From: Pyropia yezoensis | Lineage: Eukaryota; Rhodophyta; Bangiophyceae; Bangiales; Bangiaceae | Direction: 5' to 3' | Assembly (NCBI GenBank): GCA_009829735.1 | Contig: CM020620.1 | Span: 6,588,545-6,652,544, forward strand | DNA length: 64,000 nucleotides | In this document: piece after piece, positions 22,974 through 33,169 of the stretch | Layout: every line of letters starts with the position of its first letter | How positions within the stretch are numbered: the first letter of the stretch is position 1 | Program-made: the position numbers and the translations under genes | Notes under the pieces: generated by a model | Database searches by the model: none | What the model saw: only the letters and a program-made list of their open reading frames with translations | What the model was told of the DNA's origin: nothing

Positions 22974-23032
22974 TGTCGACCCCCCCCATCCCTTGGAATC
23001 TGCGTCGACCTTTGGAGTGTTTTACCGTGTAC
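22974..23032 (-). repeat. Right terminal inverted repeat of the KDZ transposon
   Basis: Reverse-complement partner of 7,205-7,264, sharing TCCAAAGGTCGACGC and the G8-GTCGAC block. GTCGAC lies at 22,928, 22,975 and 23,004. It is followed by GCGTCAG, the target duplication also present before 7,205. Confidence 0.85.
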
Positions 23033-23039
23033 GCGTCAG

Positions 23040-26000
23040 TTATGCATATGTAGCTAGGCCACCAACACGGATAACCACACCCCCCTTCCCGCGCGATTCA
23101 GCTCGCGTGCCACCAGCCAATGGCGCTGGATAAGGGGGGGGGGCGGGAGGGGCAGCGCCGTGGCCACGGCGGCTCGCCCCACCCCTCTCCCTCCTGCGCC
23201 TCAGACGTGGCCGTCGCTGTCCGTCGCTCACAGGACCCCGGCGTGCAGGGTGGGTCAACAGGAGCTGTGAGCTTTCCCGTCCCCCCCCGTTCCTCATCTC
23301 CTGTCCCCCCCCTCCTTATTAAGGCAAGCTTGCCGTAAGCATCGTCTGTTTCGGCTCAAATCCCATCGAGGTCCCGTCGAGCCCCGTCGAGGCCCATCAA
23401 CCCATCGAGCGCCCGTCTCGACGGGCTTCGATGGGCGCTTCCAGTCCGTCGAGATCCCATCGAAAGCGCGGCAAGCGCTATTTCCACGGGCTCTGTCTTG
23501 GCACTGTCTTGGCAGCTCTCCGCTCTCTCGACGTCCTTTTGTCTCGCGAACGTCCAGACCCACTCGGGAGAAGGTCGAAATCGTGAGACCCTACCAGGAG
23601 AGGACACTATGATTGGACACTAATCCACTGTCAGCAGAGTTTCCGCCGTCGGCCGGAATTCTCCCTCACTTCGCCGCCGTCCACACGTCAGCCGGGTCTC
23701 TCAGCTATACCTTTGAAGCGGCGTGACCGATAGAGCACCACCCGTCTGCCCACGTTCACTTTTCATGTGCTGCTCTTCGCATGGTTATCGTCCTTTCACC
23801 CTGCCGCTGTCGCGGCGGTGTGTCTCCGCTCACTTGTTTGCGCAGAGTGTGCCCATCAGTGCGGCAGCGGCGGTCGCGGCGGTGGAGTCGCCTGGCGGGG
23901 ACTCCACTCCAACGGGGGCGTTGCCATTGGCGGCGTCGGCGGCGCTGGCAGATCGTTGACGAATGGGCATCAGCCGTCACCGCCCATCGCCCGGGTTGTG
24001 GCTTGACACCCCCCCCCGCCGCCGAAACAGACGATCTCTTCTGGCCCCCCTTTCCTCCTTGCCACATGTATCGTTCGGGTGCTTGTCCTCTGTCCCTCGG
24101 CACCCCACCGGCGTCCCCCCCCCCAAGCGGTGGAAGGGGTGTGGTGCACCCCCTCCCTCCCCTCTGTTTGTCTGACAACCTCCCACCGTAGGACCCCTCC
24201 CTCCCGTCCAGGTACAGTAGTGACCGTCGCGATAGTACCCTAGAGGCCGACGCGTGACGACGGTGCCCTCCGCCTGTAACGTACCCGCGCGGCCCACCTG
24301 TCCGGGAACGCCTCCCCCTTGCCCATCCATTTTCCCTCTCTTTTTTTTCCCCTTTCTGTTTGCCAGCCACCACCGCTTCTCTCTACCCATCTATCAATCT
24401 ACCCTGCCCCATCGCCGGGCTGGATCCCCGTACGACGCGGCCGTCTGGAGGAGCAGCGGATCCCGCCGGCGGTGGCTGCTGCGTCGGGCGCCCTCGGGTG
24501 GCAGCGCACGTGACACGTGCCCCTCTACGGTGCTCTCCCCACACCCCCCCCCGCCCCTTCCCCCCCCAACCCCCCCCCCCCCCTCCACCCCCCCCCCCAC
24601 CCCCCGCCCGCCTACCCCTGCGCGATGACAGGCCGGCGTATCGATCTATCACCCCCCCCCCCCCCCCCAAACGCCCGCGCCCCCATCAGCGGCGCTGTGT
24701 GCCAGGCGAGACGTGGCCACCAGCGCCAGTGGCTGGCCGGCCGGGACCACCCACCGGCGGCGGTTGGGGTTCCTTTCGTCGGCCCCCCCTCGGCCGCGGC
24801 CGCCGCGGCCGCGCGGGGGGGGGGGGGAGGAACCTCCTGCACACGCCCACTCCCTACAGACGGCTGCTGGCACACCTCGCTAGGCAGCGCGGATCACGAG
24901 ATGGGGAGGGGGGGGGGGGGGGGTATACGGGGGAGGAAAGGTGGGGGGGGGGGGGGGAGGTGGGGGTGGGGGGTGTGTGTTGTGCCCGGCCGGCGACCGA
25001 CCGCTGCCGACTGGGCAGCGTGTGCGTGCGTGCGTGGCGGCTGGGCGGCGGCGTCCTCGCGCACCCGCACCCCCTCCCAGAGGGGAAGAAGGGGGTGGGG
25101 GGGGAGGGGTGAAGGGGCGAGGCCACCACCACCGTGTGCCGTGGCGGCCTGGCAGGCAGGCAGGCAGGCAGGCAGGCGCTGCGGGAGGCGCCGTGTCCAC
25201 GCGGCCGTGGGCGGGGCCCGCCAGGCAAAGGAGGAGGGCTGGCTGTGTGGAATGGAAGGGGGGGGGGGGGGGGGGGGGGGGGGGGGTGCCCGGGGAGGGC
25301 GGGAGGCCAGCTGGCAGGCCGCCTGCCCCGCAGCTGCTTCCAGTGCCTCCATTGCTGGAGCCGTCTGGGCGTGGATTGTGTCTCTGGTCGAGAGCGGGGT
25401 TTGTTGACACACGACCGCCGCCTGGCGGCCGGCTTCGTGAGCCACCGACAGCGCCTGGCCGGCGGCGCTGTGCACCCCCCCCCCCCCAAAAAAAAAACCA
25501 CCACCGCCACCGCGCTCACACCGCCCACGAGCTCCCACCCCCACCCCCCCACAGTGGCGCCCCCTCCCCCACTTTGCATCTTCCAGACCGTCGTCCCCCC
25601 CCCACCCCCCACCCCCCACCCCCACCCCCCACCCCCCACCCCCCCCCTCGTCATCCCCCCCCATTCCCACTCTGTTTTTTTCGCGTATCCCGCCCAGTCG
25701 CCGTGACGGAGGACAGACGCCCTGTTGGGGGCCGCAGCCCCCCCCCCCCCCCCCCCCCCCGCCGCTTACCAGGTTTGGTGTTTTGCTCGTGCCAGAGGGG
25801 GGGGCGAGCCGCGGCGAGGGGGGGGTGCGCCAGGCGCGTGGCCCGCGGGCGGCTCGCGGGCGGCGGCGGTCGAGACCGCCGTCGCGGCAAACGCGGGAGG
25901 GGGGCTCCACGTCTGCCAGGACGGCTCTGCCGCCCCTCCCCCCCCCCCCCCCCCCCCGCTGCCCCTTCCCCCCCCTCCCCCTCCCCACCCCCGCGACCGC

Positions 26001-26684
26001 CCGTCGGCGCTCGCCGCCCTCAACAGACTCTGGGTGTTCACTAGATGGATGCGAAGCCGTCGCCCCTTCCCCCCCCCCCCCCCCCCCCCACCCCCACCCG
26101 ACGGCGGCGCCTCCCAAGACGGCCGCCACGTCGACCCGACCGCCAACGTCTGCCCGAGCGCCCGCCCACAGACACCCACGCGCGGTGGTCGGGGAGGTAA
26201 CACTGGGCACACCCACACCCCCGCCCCGTGCGCTCCCGTCCCCCACACCGCCGTCCCTCTCCCCCTCCCCCCCCCCTCTCCCCTCCCCCATTTCCCCCAT
26301 ATTGTCCATCCTTGTCCCTCCCCCCCCCACCCACCGCCACACGTCCCCCACACCGCCGTCACTCTCCCCCTCCCCCCCCCCCTCTCCCCTCCCCCATTTC
26401 CCCCATATTGTCCATCCTTGTCCCTCCCCGCCCCACCCACCGCCACACCTCCGCATCACGTCAGGTTCCCCCCCTCTCTCCCCCCCGCCCCCCCCCCCTC
26501 CTCCTTCCTCCCCAACACCACTCCCCCACCTTCCCACCCCCCCCCCCCCACCCCCCCGCCCCCGCTCTCCCCACCCCCGCTCTCCCCACCCCCACCCCCC
26601 ACCCCCCACCTACCACCCCCACCCCCCACCTACCACCCCCACCGCCACTCTCACCCCTCCCCGCCCCGCCATTGACAACTGACG
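23040..26684. other. G/C homopolymer-rich DNA, no supported gene
   Basis: From about 24,540 on, the sequence is dominated by runs of C or G on alternating strands, including 29 G (25,258-25,286), 23 C (25,738-25,760) and A(C)5-6 tandem repeats (25,590-25,650). A (GGCA)n tract lies at 25,151-25,177. Very long open frames on both strands are by-products of this composition. The 3' end adjoins the serine protease gene and may hold its promoter. Confidence 0.6.
26230..26450. repeat. Two tandem ~105-bp units, pyrimidine-rich
   Basis: A unit containing CCATATTGTCCATCCTTGTCC and CACACCGCCGTC occurs twice with a period of about 105 bases (ATTGTCC at 26,301 and 26,406). Confidence 0.7.
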
Positions 26685-28415
26685 ATGATCCGCGCGCCCG
26701 CCTCCTCCTCCCCCCCGCGCGGGCCCATGCCGGGCGGCGGCTGCCCCGCCCGCCCCGCGGCGGCCCGGCGGGGGCGCCCGTGCGACGGGTGCGGGGCGAC
26801 AAGACGGTGGGCCGCCGCCGCCGCCGCGGCGCTGCTACTGGCGGCGGCCGCCGCCGCGCTCGCCGCCGACGCGGGCGCCGTGGCCGCCCCGAGTGCGCCG
26901 GCGGGTGGCCGCCACCGCGCCCGCCGTGGCGGCGCCGGCGCCGGCGCCGTGCGGGCTCGGCCGCTGGGGTGGGGGCGGTCGGGCGTCGTGGCGGGCCGGG
27001 TCGCCGCCCCCGCCCCAGCCGCCGCCGCCGACACCACCACCACCGCCCCCGCCACCGCCACCGCCACGGCCACCGCCACCGCCACCGCCGCCGTTGTTGC
27101 TGCTGCCGCCGGTGCGGCGGACGCCCCATCGTCTGTTGACGCTGCCGACCGCCTGCGGTCGGGGCGCCGCCCCCGCTTCCCCCCCGCGCCTGCGGCCGCG
27201 CCCGTGGACGGGGACGCGGGCGACCTGGACGGGTCGCTGCCGACGGAGCGCGTCATTGGCGGCACCCTCACCCAGTGGCAGACGCCCACCGGCTTTCACG
27301 CCAAGTTTTTCCTGTCTGGCCGCTTTGTCTGTGCGGGCACCCTCATCACCCGCCGCCACATCCTCACCGCCGCCCACTGCAACATCAATGCCAACTCGTC
27401 GGTGCGGCTGGGCGGGCTCAAGCTCCTCGAGGGCCTGGAGCTGCCCATTGGGCGGGTGACGGCCCACCCCGACTACCAGCCCGCCACCAGCCGGTCGGAT
27501 CTGGCGGTGGTGGAGCTGGGCCGGGACGTGAGTGACGCGCAGATGAAGGCGCACAACCTGCAGCTGGTGCGGCTCAACCCGTGGCCCAAGCTGCCAGAGA
27601 ATGGGTCCTCGCCGACGCTGACCGGCTGGGGCTACCGCATCCAGTCGCCTGGCGGGACCGCGTCGGACCAGCTGATCAAGGCCCAGCTGACCATCATTGA
27701 CGTCAAGGCTTGCAACGCGCGTTACGAGCGGCTGTCCCTGCTGGCCATCTCCACGTCCCAGGAGCTGTGCGCGGGACAGAATGGGAGGAGAAGCTGCAAT
27801 GGGGTATGTTGGGGGGGGGGGAGGGGGGGTGCGCCGCCGCCTCGAGCGTCGAGGGGGGAGACGAGCGCGCCCGCGCGCATGGCGGCGCTGTATGGCGCTG
27901 TGGAGGGAGACGCGCGCAGGAGGCTTGGTCGGGCCCCTTTCGCAGTGGCTGGCTTGTGCTTTTGCACGCCCTGGGTGGCGTTGCATGCAGGTGGCGGGCA
28001 CGCCCATGCGTGGGGCGGCGCCGTGCTGGGACCGCCGTACCCCACTTGTGTGTGGGTGAGGGATCCATGGGACTGACGATGCTCTTGCCGCTGTCGAAAT
28101 CTTGGCCGTTTGCCTGGTCTCTCTTGTGCTCACCCGTGGAAACGTTGGCTGCTTTGTCTTTTGCTCCGCCGCCTCCGCCGTCCACTGTGCTCGGCCTCTC
28201 TCTTTTTTCCGCCTTGACAGGACAGCGGCGGTCCCCTGTGGTCGGTGGATGCGAGCCGTAATGGCAAAGGCTTTGTGCAGTATGGCGTCGTCTCCTCTGC
28301 CATTGGGTCCAAGCGGTACCCGTGCGACAGTTCGTGGCCGACCGTCTTTATGCGCACCTCCTTCTACATGGACTGGATTAACGACACGACTGGCAAGAAG
28401 TACCCCATGCTCTGA
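26685..28415 (+). CDS. Secreted chymotrypsin-fold (S1) serine protease, two exons
   Basis: Exon 1 is 26,685-27,803, exon 2 is 28,221-28,415, giving 437 residues. The intron (27,804-28,220, GTATGT...ACAG) splits SCNG|DSGGPL exactly between codons. A hydrophobic Ala/Leu segment near residues 42-60 suggests a signal peptide or anchor. A low-complexity pro-region follows, then the activation site R189|VIGG. Catalytic residues are His231 (LTAAHC), Asp272 (SDLAVVEL) and Ser375 (GDSGGP). The protease domain has typical length and ends FMRTSFYMDWIND, the usual C-terminal helix. The residue six before the catalytic Ser, which sets S1 specificity and is Asp in trypsin, is Arg here, so trypsin-like cleavage after Lys/Arg is unlikely. 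An in-frame ATG at 26,727 is an alternative start. Substrate unknown. Confidence 0.9.
27804..28220 (+). other. Intron of the serine protease gene (417 bp)
   Basis: GTATGT donor and CTTGACAG acceptor, phase 0, with a G-rich tract after the donor. It is placed exactly because the flanking codons rebuild the conserved CNGDSGGP motif. Confidence 0.9.
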
Positions 28416-28830
28416 CGCACGGCGGTGCGCCCCGCGTCTGTCTGACGGGTTGCGGGGAGGAGGTAGGGGGTGTGTGGCGCACGTATTGTGCGCACGTCCA
28501 CCCACACGCGCGCGTGCGCCGCCCCCTTCCCCTCCGCGCCCGCATGCCATCCCACTTTTTGGTGGCAGGGGACGGGTGCCGTCCACCCTAACTAACGAGG
28601 ACGGCACCGTTCTTTGGGGGATCTGCGCCACGCTCCCACCTGGCAATGTCGGACCACACTCGCCGTGAAAGAGAACTCCCACCCTAACAAGGTCAAGGCC
28701 CGCCCCTCTCCCCTTGTATGTTTTGACCTGTGCACCAAACTCGCCGCGTTGGGCAAGCTGCCGGTCTGCCGTGCGGGGCGCCGCCGGCGGCCGTCTCTCG
28801 TTGAAGTTCGAGATGATGATGACAAACTTA

Positions 28831-28836
28831 TTTATT
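28831..28836 (-). terminator. AATAAA polyadenylation signal of the peroxiredoxin-like gene
   Basis: AATAAA on minus, 53 bases past the stop codon ending at 28,889. The convergent serine protease gene stops at 28,415, so the two 3' regions share about 470 bp without another gene. Confidence 0.45.
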
Positions 28837-28888
28837 GACATTTGACTCTCCTCCACCAACCGCGTCAGGGTGTCACCCCACGCCCGTC

Positions 28889-30453
28889 CTAGCGGAAAAA
28901 GTACAACATGGTCCGCCCGCTCGGGATGCGGGAGCTCGAGGCGGTCGGCTCGTCGGGGCGGCCCTTTGGGCCCTTGCCCCCCCCCTTGGCGGCGGCCGAC
29001 TCCCGCTTGGCCATCCCCGCCCACAGGCGGCGGCTGCCAAAGCCAAACCGCTTGAGGCCCGTCGACGCGGCGCTGCCGGCGCCGCCCAGCGTGGGCGTGC
29101 CCCCCGCCCGCGTGTCGGCCGCCGTGGCCGACGTAAAGGCCGTAGAGAGGGACCGCCGCACCGCCGCCGGGGTGGCCGCCCCCGCCGGGGCGGCGCCAAG
29201 GGGGGGGGGGGGGGGGGGGGGGACAGGCCCGTCAGCGACCGGCCGGGCGCCGCCGCCGCACCGCCGGCGGCCGCGGCCGACCCGCCCACAGGCCCGGCGG
29301 CGCCGGCGGCGCCGGCCTCTGCGTCGGCCTCAGCCGCCGCCGCCGCCCCGGCCGCCCAGCGGCCCGGCGGCGTGGCCGACGCGGCCGCCGAGCTGCTCCG
29401 CACCGTAAAGCGCTTGACAAGGCCCCCGCCCCCCCCGCCGGCGCCGGCCACCCCACCCCGTCGGTGGTCCGTCGCGGCCGTCGCTGCCGACGACGACCCC
29501 TCCTCGTACGTGGGCGACCGGCGGGGTGGCGGCGGCCGGCGGCCGCGCCAGTCGCTCGTGCGGCTGTTCTTGCGGCCGCCCTCCCCGGCCGCCCCCCGCT
29601 GAGGCGGCGGCCCGTCCACGCTGCTGCCGCCGCCGCCGCCGTCGCCGCCGCCGCCGCCGCCGCCGCCACCCCCGCCCCGGGCCACCCCATCGGGCGTCGG
29701 CCGGAAGCGCGCCGCGTCGGCGAGCGGCGGCACCTCGGCGGCCAGGACCGCCGCCGCCACCGTGGCGGGCGGCGCAGCCGCAGTGGGCGCCGCCGCCGAC
29801 ACCACAACGTCTGCCGCCGGGCGGCTGCCGCCGCCGCCGCTGCCGCCACTGCCGCCGCCGCTGCCGCTGCTGCCGGTGGTGGTGCCGCCAGCGGGCACGC
29901 CGCCGCTGGTGCCACCGCCGCGGCTGCCGCGGGCCCGCCGGCCCATCCGCGCAAAGCGGGCGAGCACGGACGGGGGCAGCTCGGGGCGGCTGCGGAGGCC
30001 GCCGCCGCCCCCCACCCGGCGCGTGGCGGCACCGCCAGTGGCGGCGGCGGCGTTGGCGGGGTGGTGGCCATTGGCGGTGTCCTTGGCCCCCGCAGACGCC
30101 GCCGTGGCGCCGCCGCCGCCGCCACCTCCGACGTCGGCGCGGCCGCCCCCCGCGCCGCCCCCCACGCCGCTGACGGCGGGATCCCCCAGCCGCCCAGCCG
30201 CCGGCCGCTGGAAGCCGTGAAAGGTGAGCATCTTGCGAGCGACCGACGCGCGGGCGTCGCCAACGGTGCTACCCGAGCGACCAGGGGGGGTGCGGCTGGG
30301 CAGCTCCATGTCGTCGGCCGCGTGGCGGCCGCCGGCCAGACGGCGCGGGGTGGGGGGCAAGGACGTGCCCGGCGCGCCTCCAGCGGCGGCGGCGGCACGC
30401 CCTCGCGGAGAGGAGCTCCCCGCCCCACCATCCCCCTTGGGGGGGGGCGCCAC

Positions 30454-30484
<31 letters not shown>

Positions 30485-33169
30485 ACCGACTCGTCATCAT
30501 CGTCGCCATCGTCGGCGCTGTCCGTGCCGCCGCCGGCAAGGGTAGACACCGCCGCAGCGGCCCAGGCAGACACCGCGTCGGCGGGCGTGGCGGCCTGTTT
30601 CGGCTCGGCCGCATCGGCGGGGGAAGTAGGGGAGGGGGCGGCGGCAGCGGCGCCCCCGCCCCCCCCCCCCCCGCGCCCTCGGCCTCACTGTCAATGACCA
30701 CCTCGAGGACCACCGGCGGGGGCTGGATGTAGACGGGCGGCGCGTCGGCAAAGGTGGTGGTCTTGGACTTGGACCGCGGCCGCCGGCGGCCGCCGCCGCT
30801 GCCCCCGCGGCTGCCCGCCGTGCCCGCCGCGGCGAGGAGCCCCCCATCCGCCGCCGCCACCGCTGCGTCGGCCGCCGCCGCCGCGGCTGCCGCCGCCGAC
30901 CGCGACCGTGACGCGTTGAGCGACGCGACGCTGCTCCGCAGTGCCTCGTACGACCGCCGCACGGGCGGGCGGTGGCTTGGCGCGTCCACGTCACCGCCGC
31001 CGTCGCCGCCGCCGCCGCCACCGCCGCGCGTCATCGCGTCGGCCGCCCCCGAGGCCGACGGCGCCGGCGCTGGCGCCGGCGCCAGCGGCGACGACGATGC
31101 CTTGGCCGCCCCCCCCCCGTCGGGCACCACCCCGCCGGGGTGACCAGCAGGGGGCGGCTGCGGGCGGTCGCCCCCCCCTCCCCCCCCCCCCGTCGCAGCA
31201 GCCTCCCAAGCGCGGATATCCGCGACGGGGCCCGCCGCGGGCCGGGCCTTGGACGACCGCCCCCCCCCACGGCGTGACCGGTGGTGGTGGTGGGTGGACG
31301 ACGAGCCTCCGGGCGCGGGCCGCGACGACTGCCCGGCGGGCGCCCACTCGCCGCGGCGGCTGCCGACGGTGCCGGCCGCCGCCGACGGCGGGGACCCAAC
31401 GACCACCGTGCTGCTCGGGCGGTCAGCGGCTGCCGCCGCCGCCGCCGTGGGCGGCGTCGGCCCGGATGGCTGCGCCATCGGCCCCGCCGGCGGCGACGGC
31501 GTGGCGGGAGGAGGGGGCGCCGCCGCCGACCCCCCCACGGCCGCCGCCCCGTCGTGCTTTCCCCCACCCGTCCCGGTCCCCCCCACTGCCGCCGGCCGGT
31601 CGCCACCCGCCGCCGCCGGCGGGTGAAACGCGCACAGTGGCGGCGACGTTGGGGGCGGTGGGGGCGGCGCCCCCACTGCCAGCGCCGCCGTCGCAGGCGC
31701 CGCCAGTGGCCGGCGGGTCTCCCACGCGGCCGCCGGCGGCGGGGGCGTTGGGGGCGGCGGCGGCTCGGCCGCCGCCGCCGCCGCGGCGATGCGGTGTTGG
31801 AGCGCCGCCAGCTGGGCCTGCAGGTCTGCCTGCGCCGCCTGCTGCGCGCGGAGGTAGCTGAGGGAGCGGAGGTGCCGCTCCTCCGCGCCCCCGTCGCCGG
31901 CAGAGGCGGCGGCGGCCGCCGCGGCCGCCGCCGCCGTCGCGGCGGCCGAGATGGCCGACCCGCCGGCGGGTGCCCCGCCGGCACCGCCGCCGCCGCCGCC
32001 CGTGCCACCGCCGCCAATGGGGGCCAGCGCGTCGGCGGCCGCGGCGGCGGCGGCGAGGATCGCCGCCTTCGTCACCGCGTCATTGATGTCGGCCGCCGCG
32101 GCGGCGGCGGTGGCGGGCCCCCCGCCGACGCCGCCCCCACCCGCCGCCGTGGCACCCCACTCATCGCCCGTTGTGGCAGACGCCGCGCCAGGCCCGCCCG
32201 CCGCCGCCGCCGCCGCGGCCGCCGCCCCCGCTTGCGCCTTGGCCGTCTCCATGTAGGCCGCCGTCGCCGCCGCCACCGCCGCCGCCGTTGCCGCGTTGTT
32301 GGCGGGCGGCCGAAACGGCGCCGCTGCGTCGCCGCCGCCCCGCTCCACCGGCATGCCCCGCGGGGTGGCGGCGGCGGCCGAGCCGCCGCCGCCGCCGCCA
32401 CCGCCGCCCGTGTGGGGACCGACGGCGTGGAAGCCGCCGCCACTGCCGCCACCGCCCCCCCCGTCCGGGGGTTCGGCTGCGGTCGGTGGCGCAGACGCGG
32501 CGGCGGCCGCCGCGGCGGCCGCGGCCGCCGCAGCTGCCGCTGCTGTGGCCGCCCCCCCCGCCCCCCCCCCCCCCCCCCATCCACATCCGCCCGTGGGCGG
32601 GGGGTGGCGGCCACCGCCGCCGCCCGGCCCGCCCGCTCCGCCGCCGCCCGCACCCGGTCCAGCCGCCGCTCCACATAGTCCCACACGCCGTGCGGGTCGG
32701 GCCGCTCCAGCCGGCCGTGCGCGTTGCGCAGCGTCGGCACGAGCGCCCACGCGTACGCGACGCTGCCGTCGGCGGCAATGGCCAGCACCGCCGGCTCGGC
32801 CATGCCGTGCTCGTACCGCCACGGCAGCGCCGACGGGCGGGACGGGACGGTGATGTGGACGGCAAAGTTGGGGGTGGTGGCGGACAGCTCAGACGCCAGC
32901 TCGTGGCCATCGTCGCCGAAAAAGGCCACCTGCGGGGGCAGGGCGGGGGCGGCCGCCTCGGCACACACCTCCGCCTTGCCCTGCGACTGGGCCGACACAA
33001 AGAGCAGCGCCGCGTCGGCAACGGCCAGGCGCTTGGCGAGGGCGCGGACGGAGAACCACCGCTTGAGCCACCGCCGACAAAAGTGGGACCACTCCCCGCG
33101 GTACCACACGACAATGACGGGGCGGCCGGCGTCGCGGCAGGCGCGGAACGCGTCGAGGGCGCCCGCCAT
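28889..33169 (-). CDS. Peroxiredoxin-like domain with very long Ala/Gly/Pro-rich tail; frame shifts at three homopolymers
   Basis: The start is MAGALDAFRACRDAGRPV (ATG at 33,169). Residues ~17-190 resemble AhpC/TSA-like redoxins: VIVVWYRGEWSHFCRRWLKRW corresponds to the usual RGxWCPYC segment, and AEPAVLAIAADGSVAYAW and VWDYVERRLDRV follow. The first Cys is Ser here (WSHFC), so classical peroxidase or CxxC chemistry is doubtful. After the domain come >1,000 residues of Ala/Gly/Pro/Ser with a short coiled coil (RSLSYLRAQQAAQADLQAQL) and basic patches (GGGRRRPRSKSK), ending KRFGFGSRRLWAG and then GRTMLYFFR. The reading frame moves three times, each at a long run: C18 (32,561-32,578), C14 (30,659-30,672) and G23 (29,200-29,222). 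Either run-length errors in the sequence or real length variants would do this. Function unknown; scaffold-like low complexity is inference. Confidence 0.7.
29200..29222. repeat. G23 run at a frame change
   Basis: Mononucleotide run inside the peroxiredoxin-like gene. Coding character moves from one minus frame to another across it. Confidence 0.85.
30659..30672. repeat. C14 run at a frame change
   Basis: The minus frame reading VLEVVIDSEAEGAGGGG ends in this run and coding character resumes in the next frame (PTSPADAAEPKQAATPADAV). Confidence 0.8.
32561..32578. repeat. C18 run at a frame change
   Basis: Lies just after the peroxiredoxin-like domain. The frame reading RPRADVDGGGG before it gives way to the frame of the long Ala-rich tail. 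Confidence 0.85.

Larger units (their letters stand above)
7205..23032. mobile_element. KDZ-superfamily DNA transposon with Ulp1 protease (15.8 kb, ~10.8 kb without its LTR insertion)
   Basis: The ends are inverted repeats of about 60 bp (7,205-7,264 and 22,974-23,032, roughly 80% identical by eye) flanked by direct 7-bp copies GCGTCAG (7,198-7,204 and 23,033-23,039). Inside are ORF1 and an Ulp1-like cysteine protease on + and a KDZ (Kyakuja-Dileera-Zisupton) transposase on -. The transposase has the family landmarks in order: SFDG, YDFACA, DRFHWRENHTDC and NTSSCE. KDZ elements are known to carry Ulp1-type peptidases and to make target duplications of about 8 bp; here 7 bp match exactly. The transposase frame is damaged, so this copy is probably not autonomous. 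A Ty3/gypsy-like element (8,057-13,075) is nested in ORF1. What the protease does for the element is not shown by the sequence. Confidence 0.85.

Noticed and set aside
7205-23032. A Polinton/Maverick or MULE, suggested by size and the Ulp1-like protease
   Set aside because: No DNA polymerase, packaging ATPase, capsid or retroviral-like integrase was seen. The transposase motifs are those of KDZ, and the target duplication is 7-8 bp.
24894-26609. A 571-codon minus-strand frame, with similarly long frames on plus
   Set aside because: Its translation is Gly/Arg/Pro homopolymer; frames are open on both strands because of G/C runs, and no domain or ordered segment appears.
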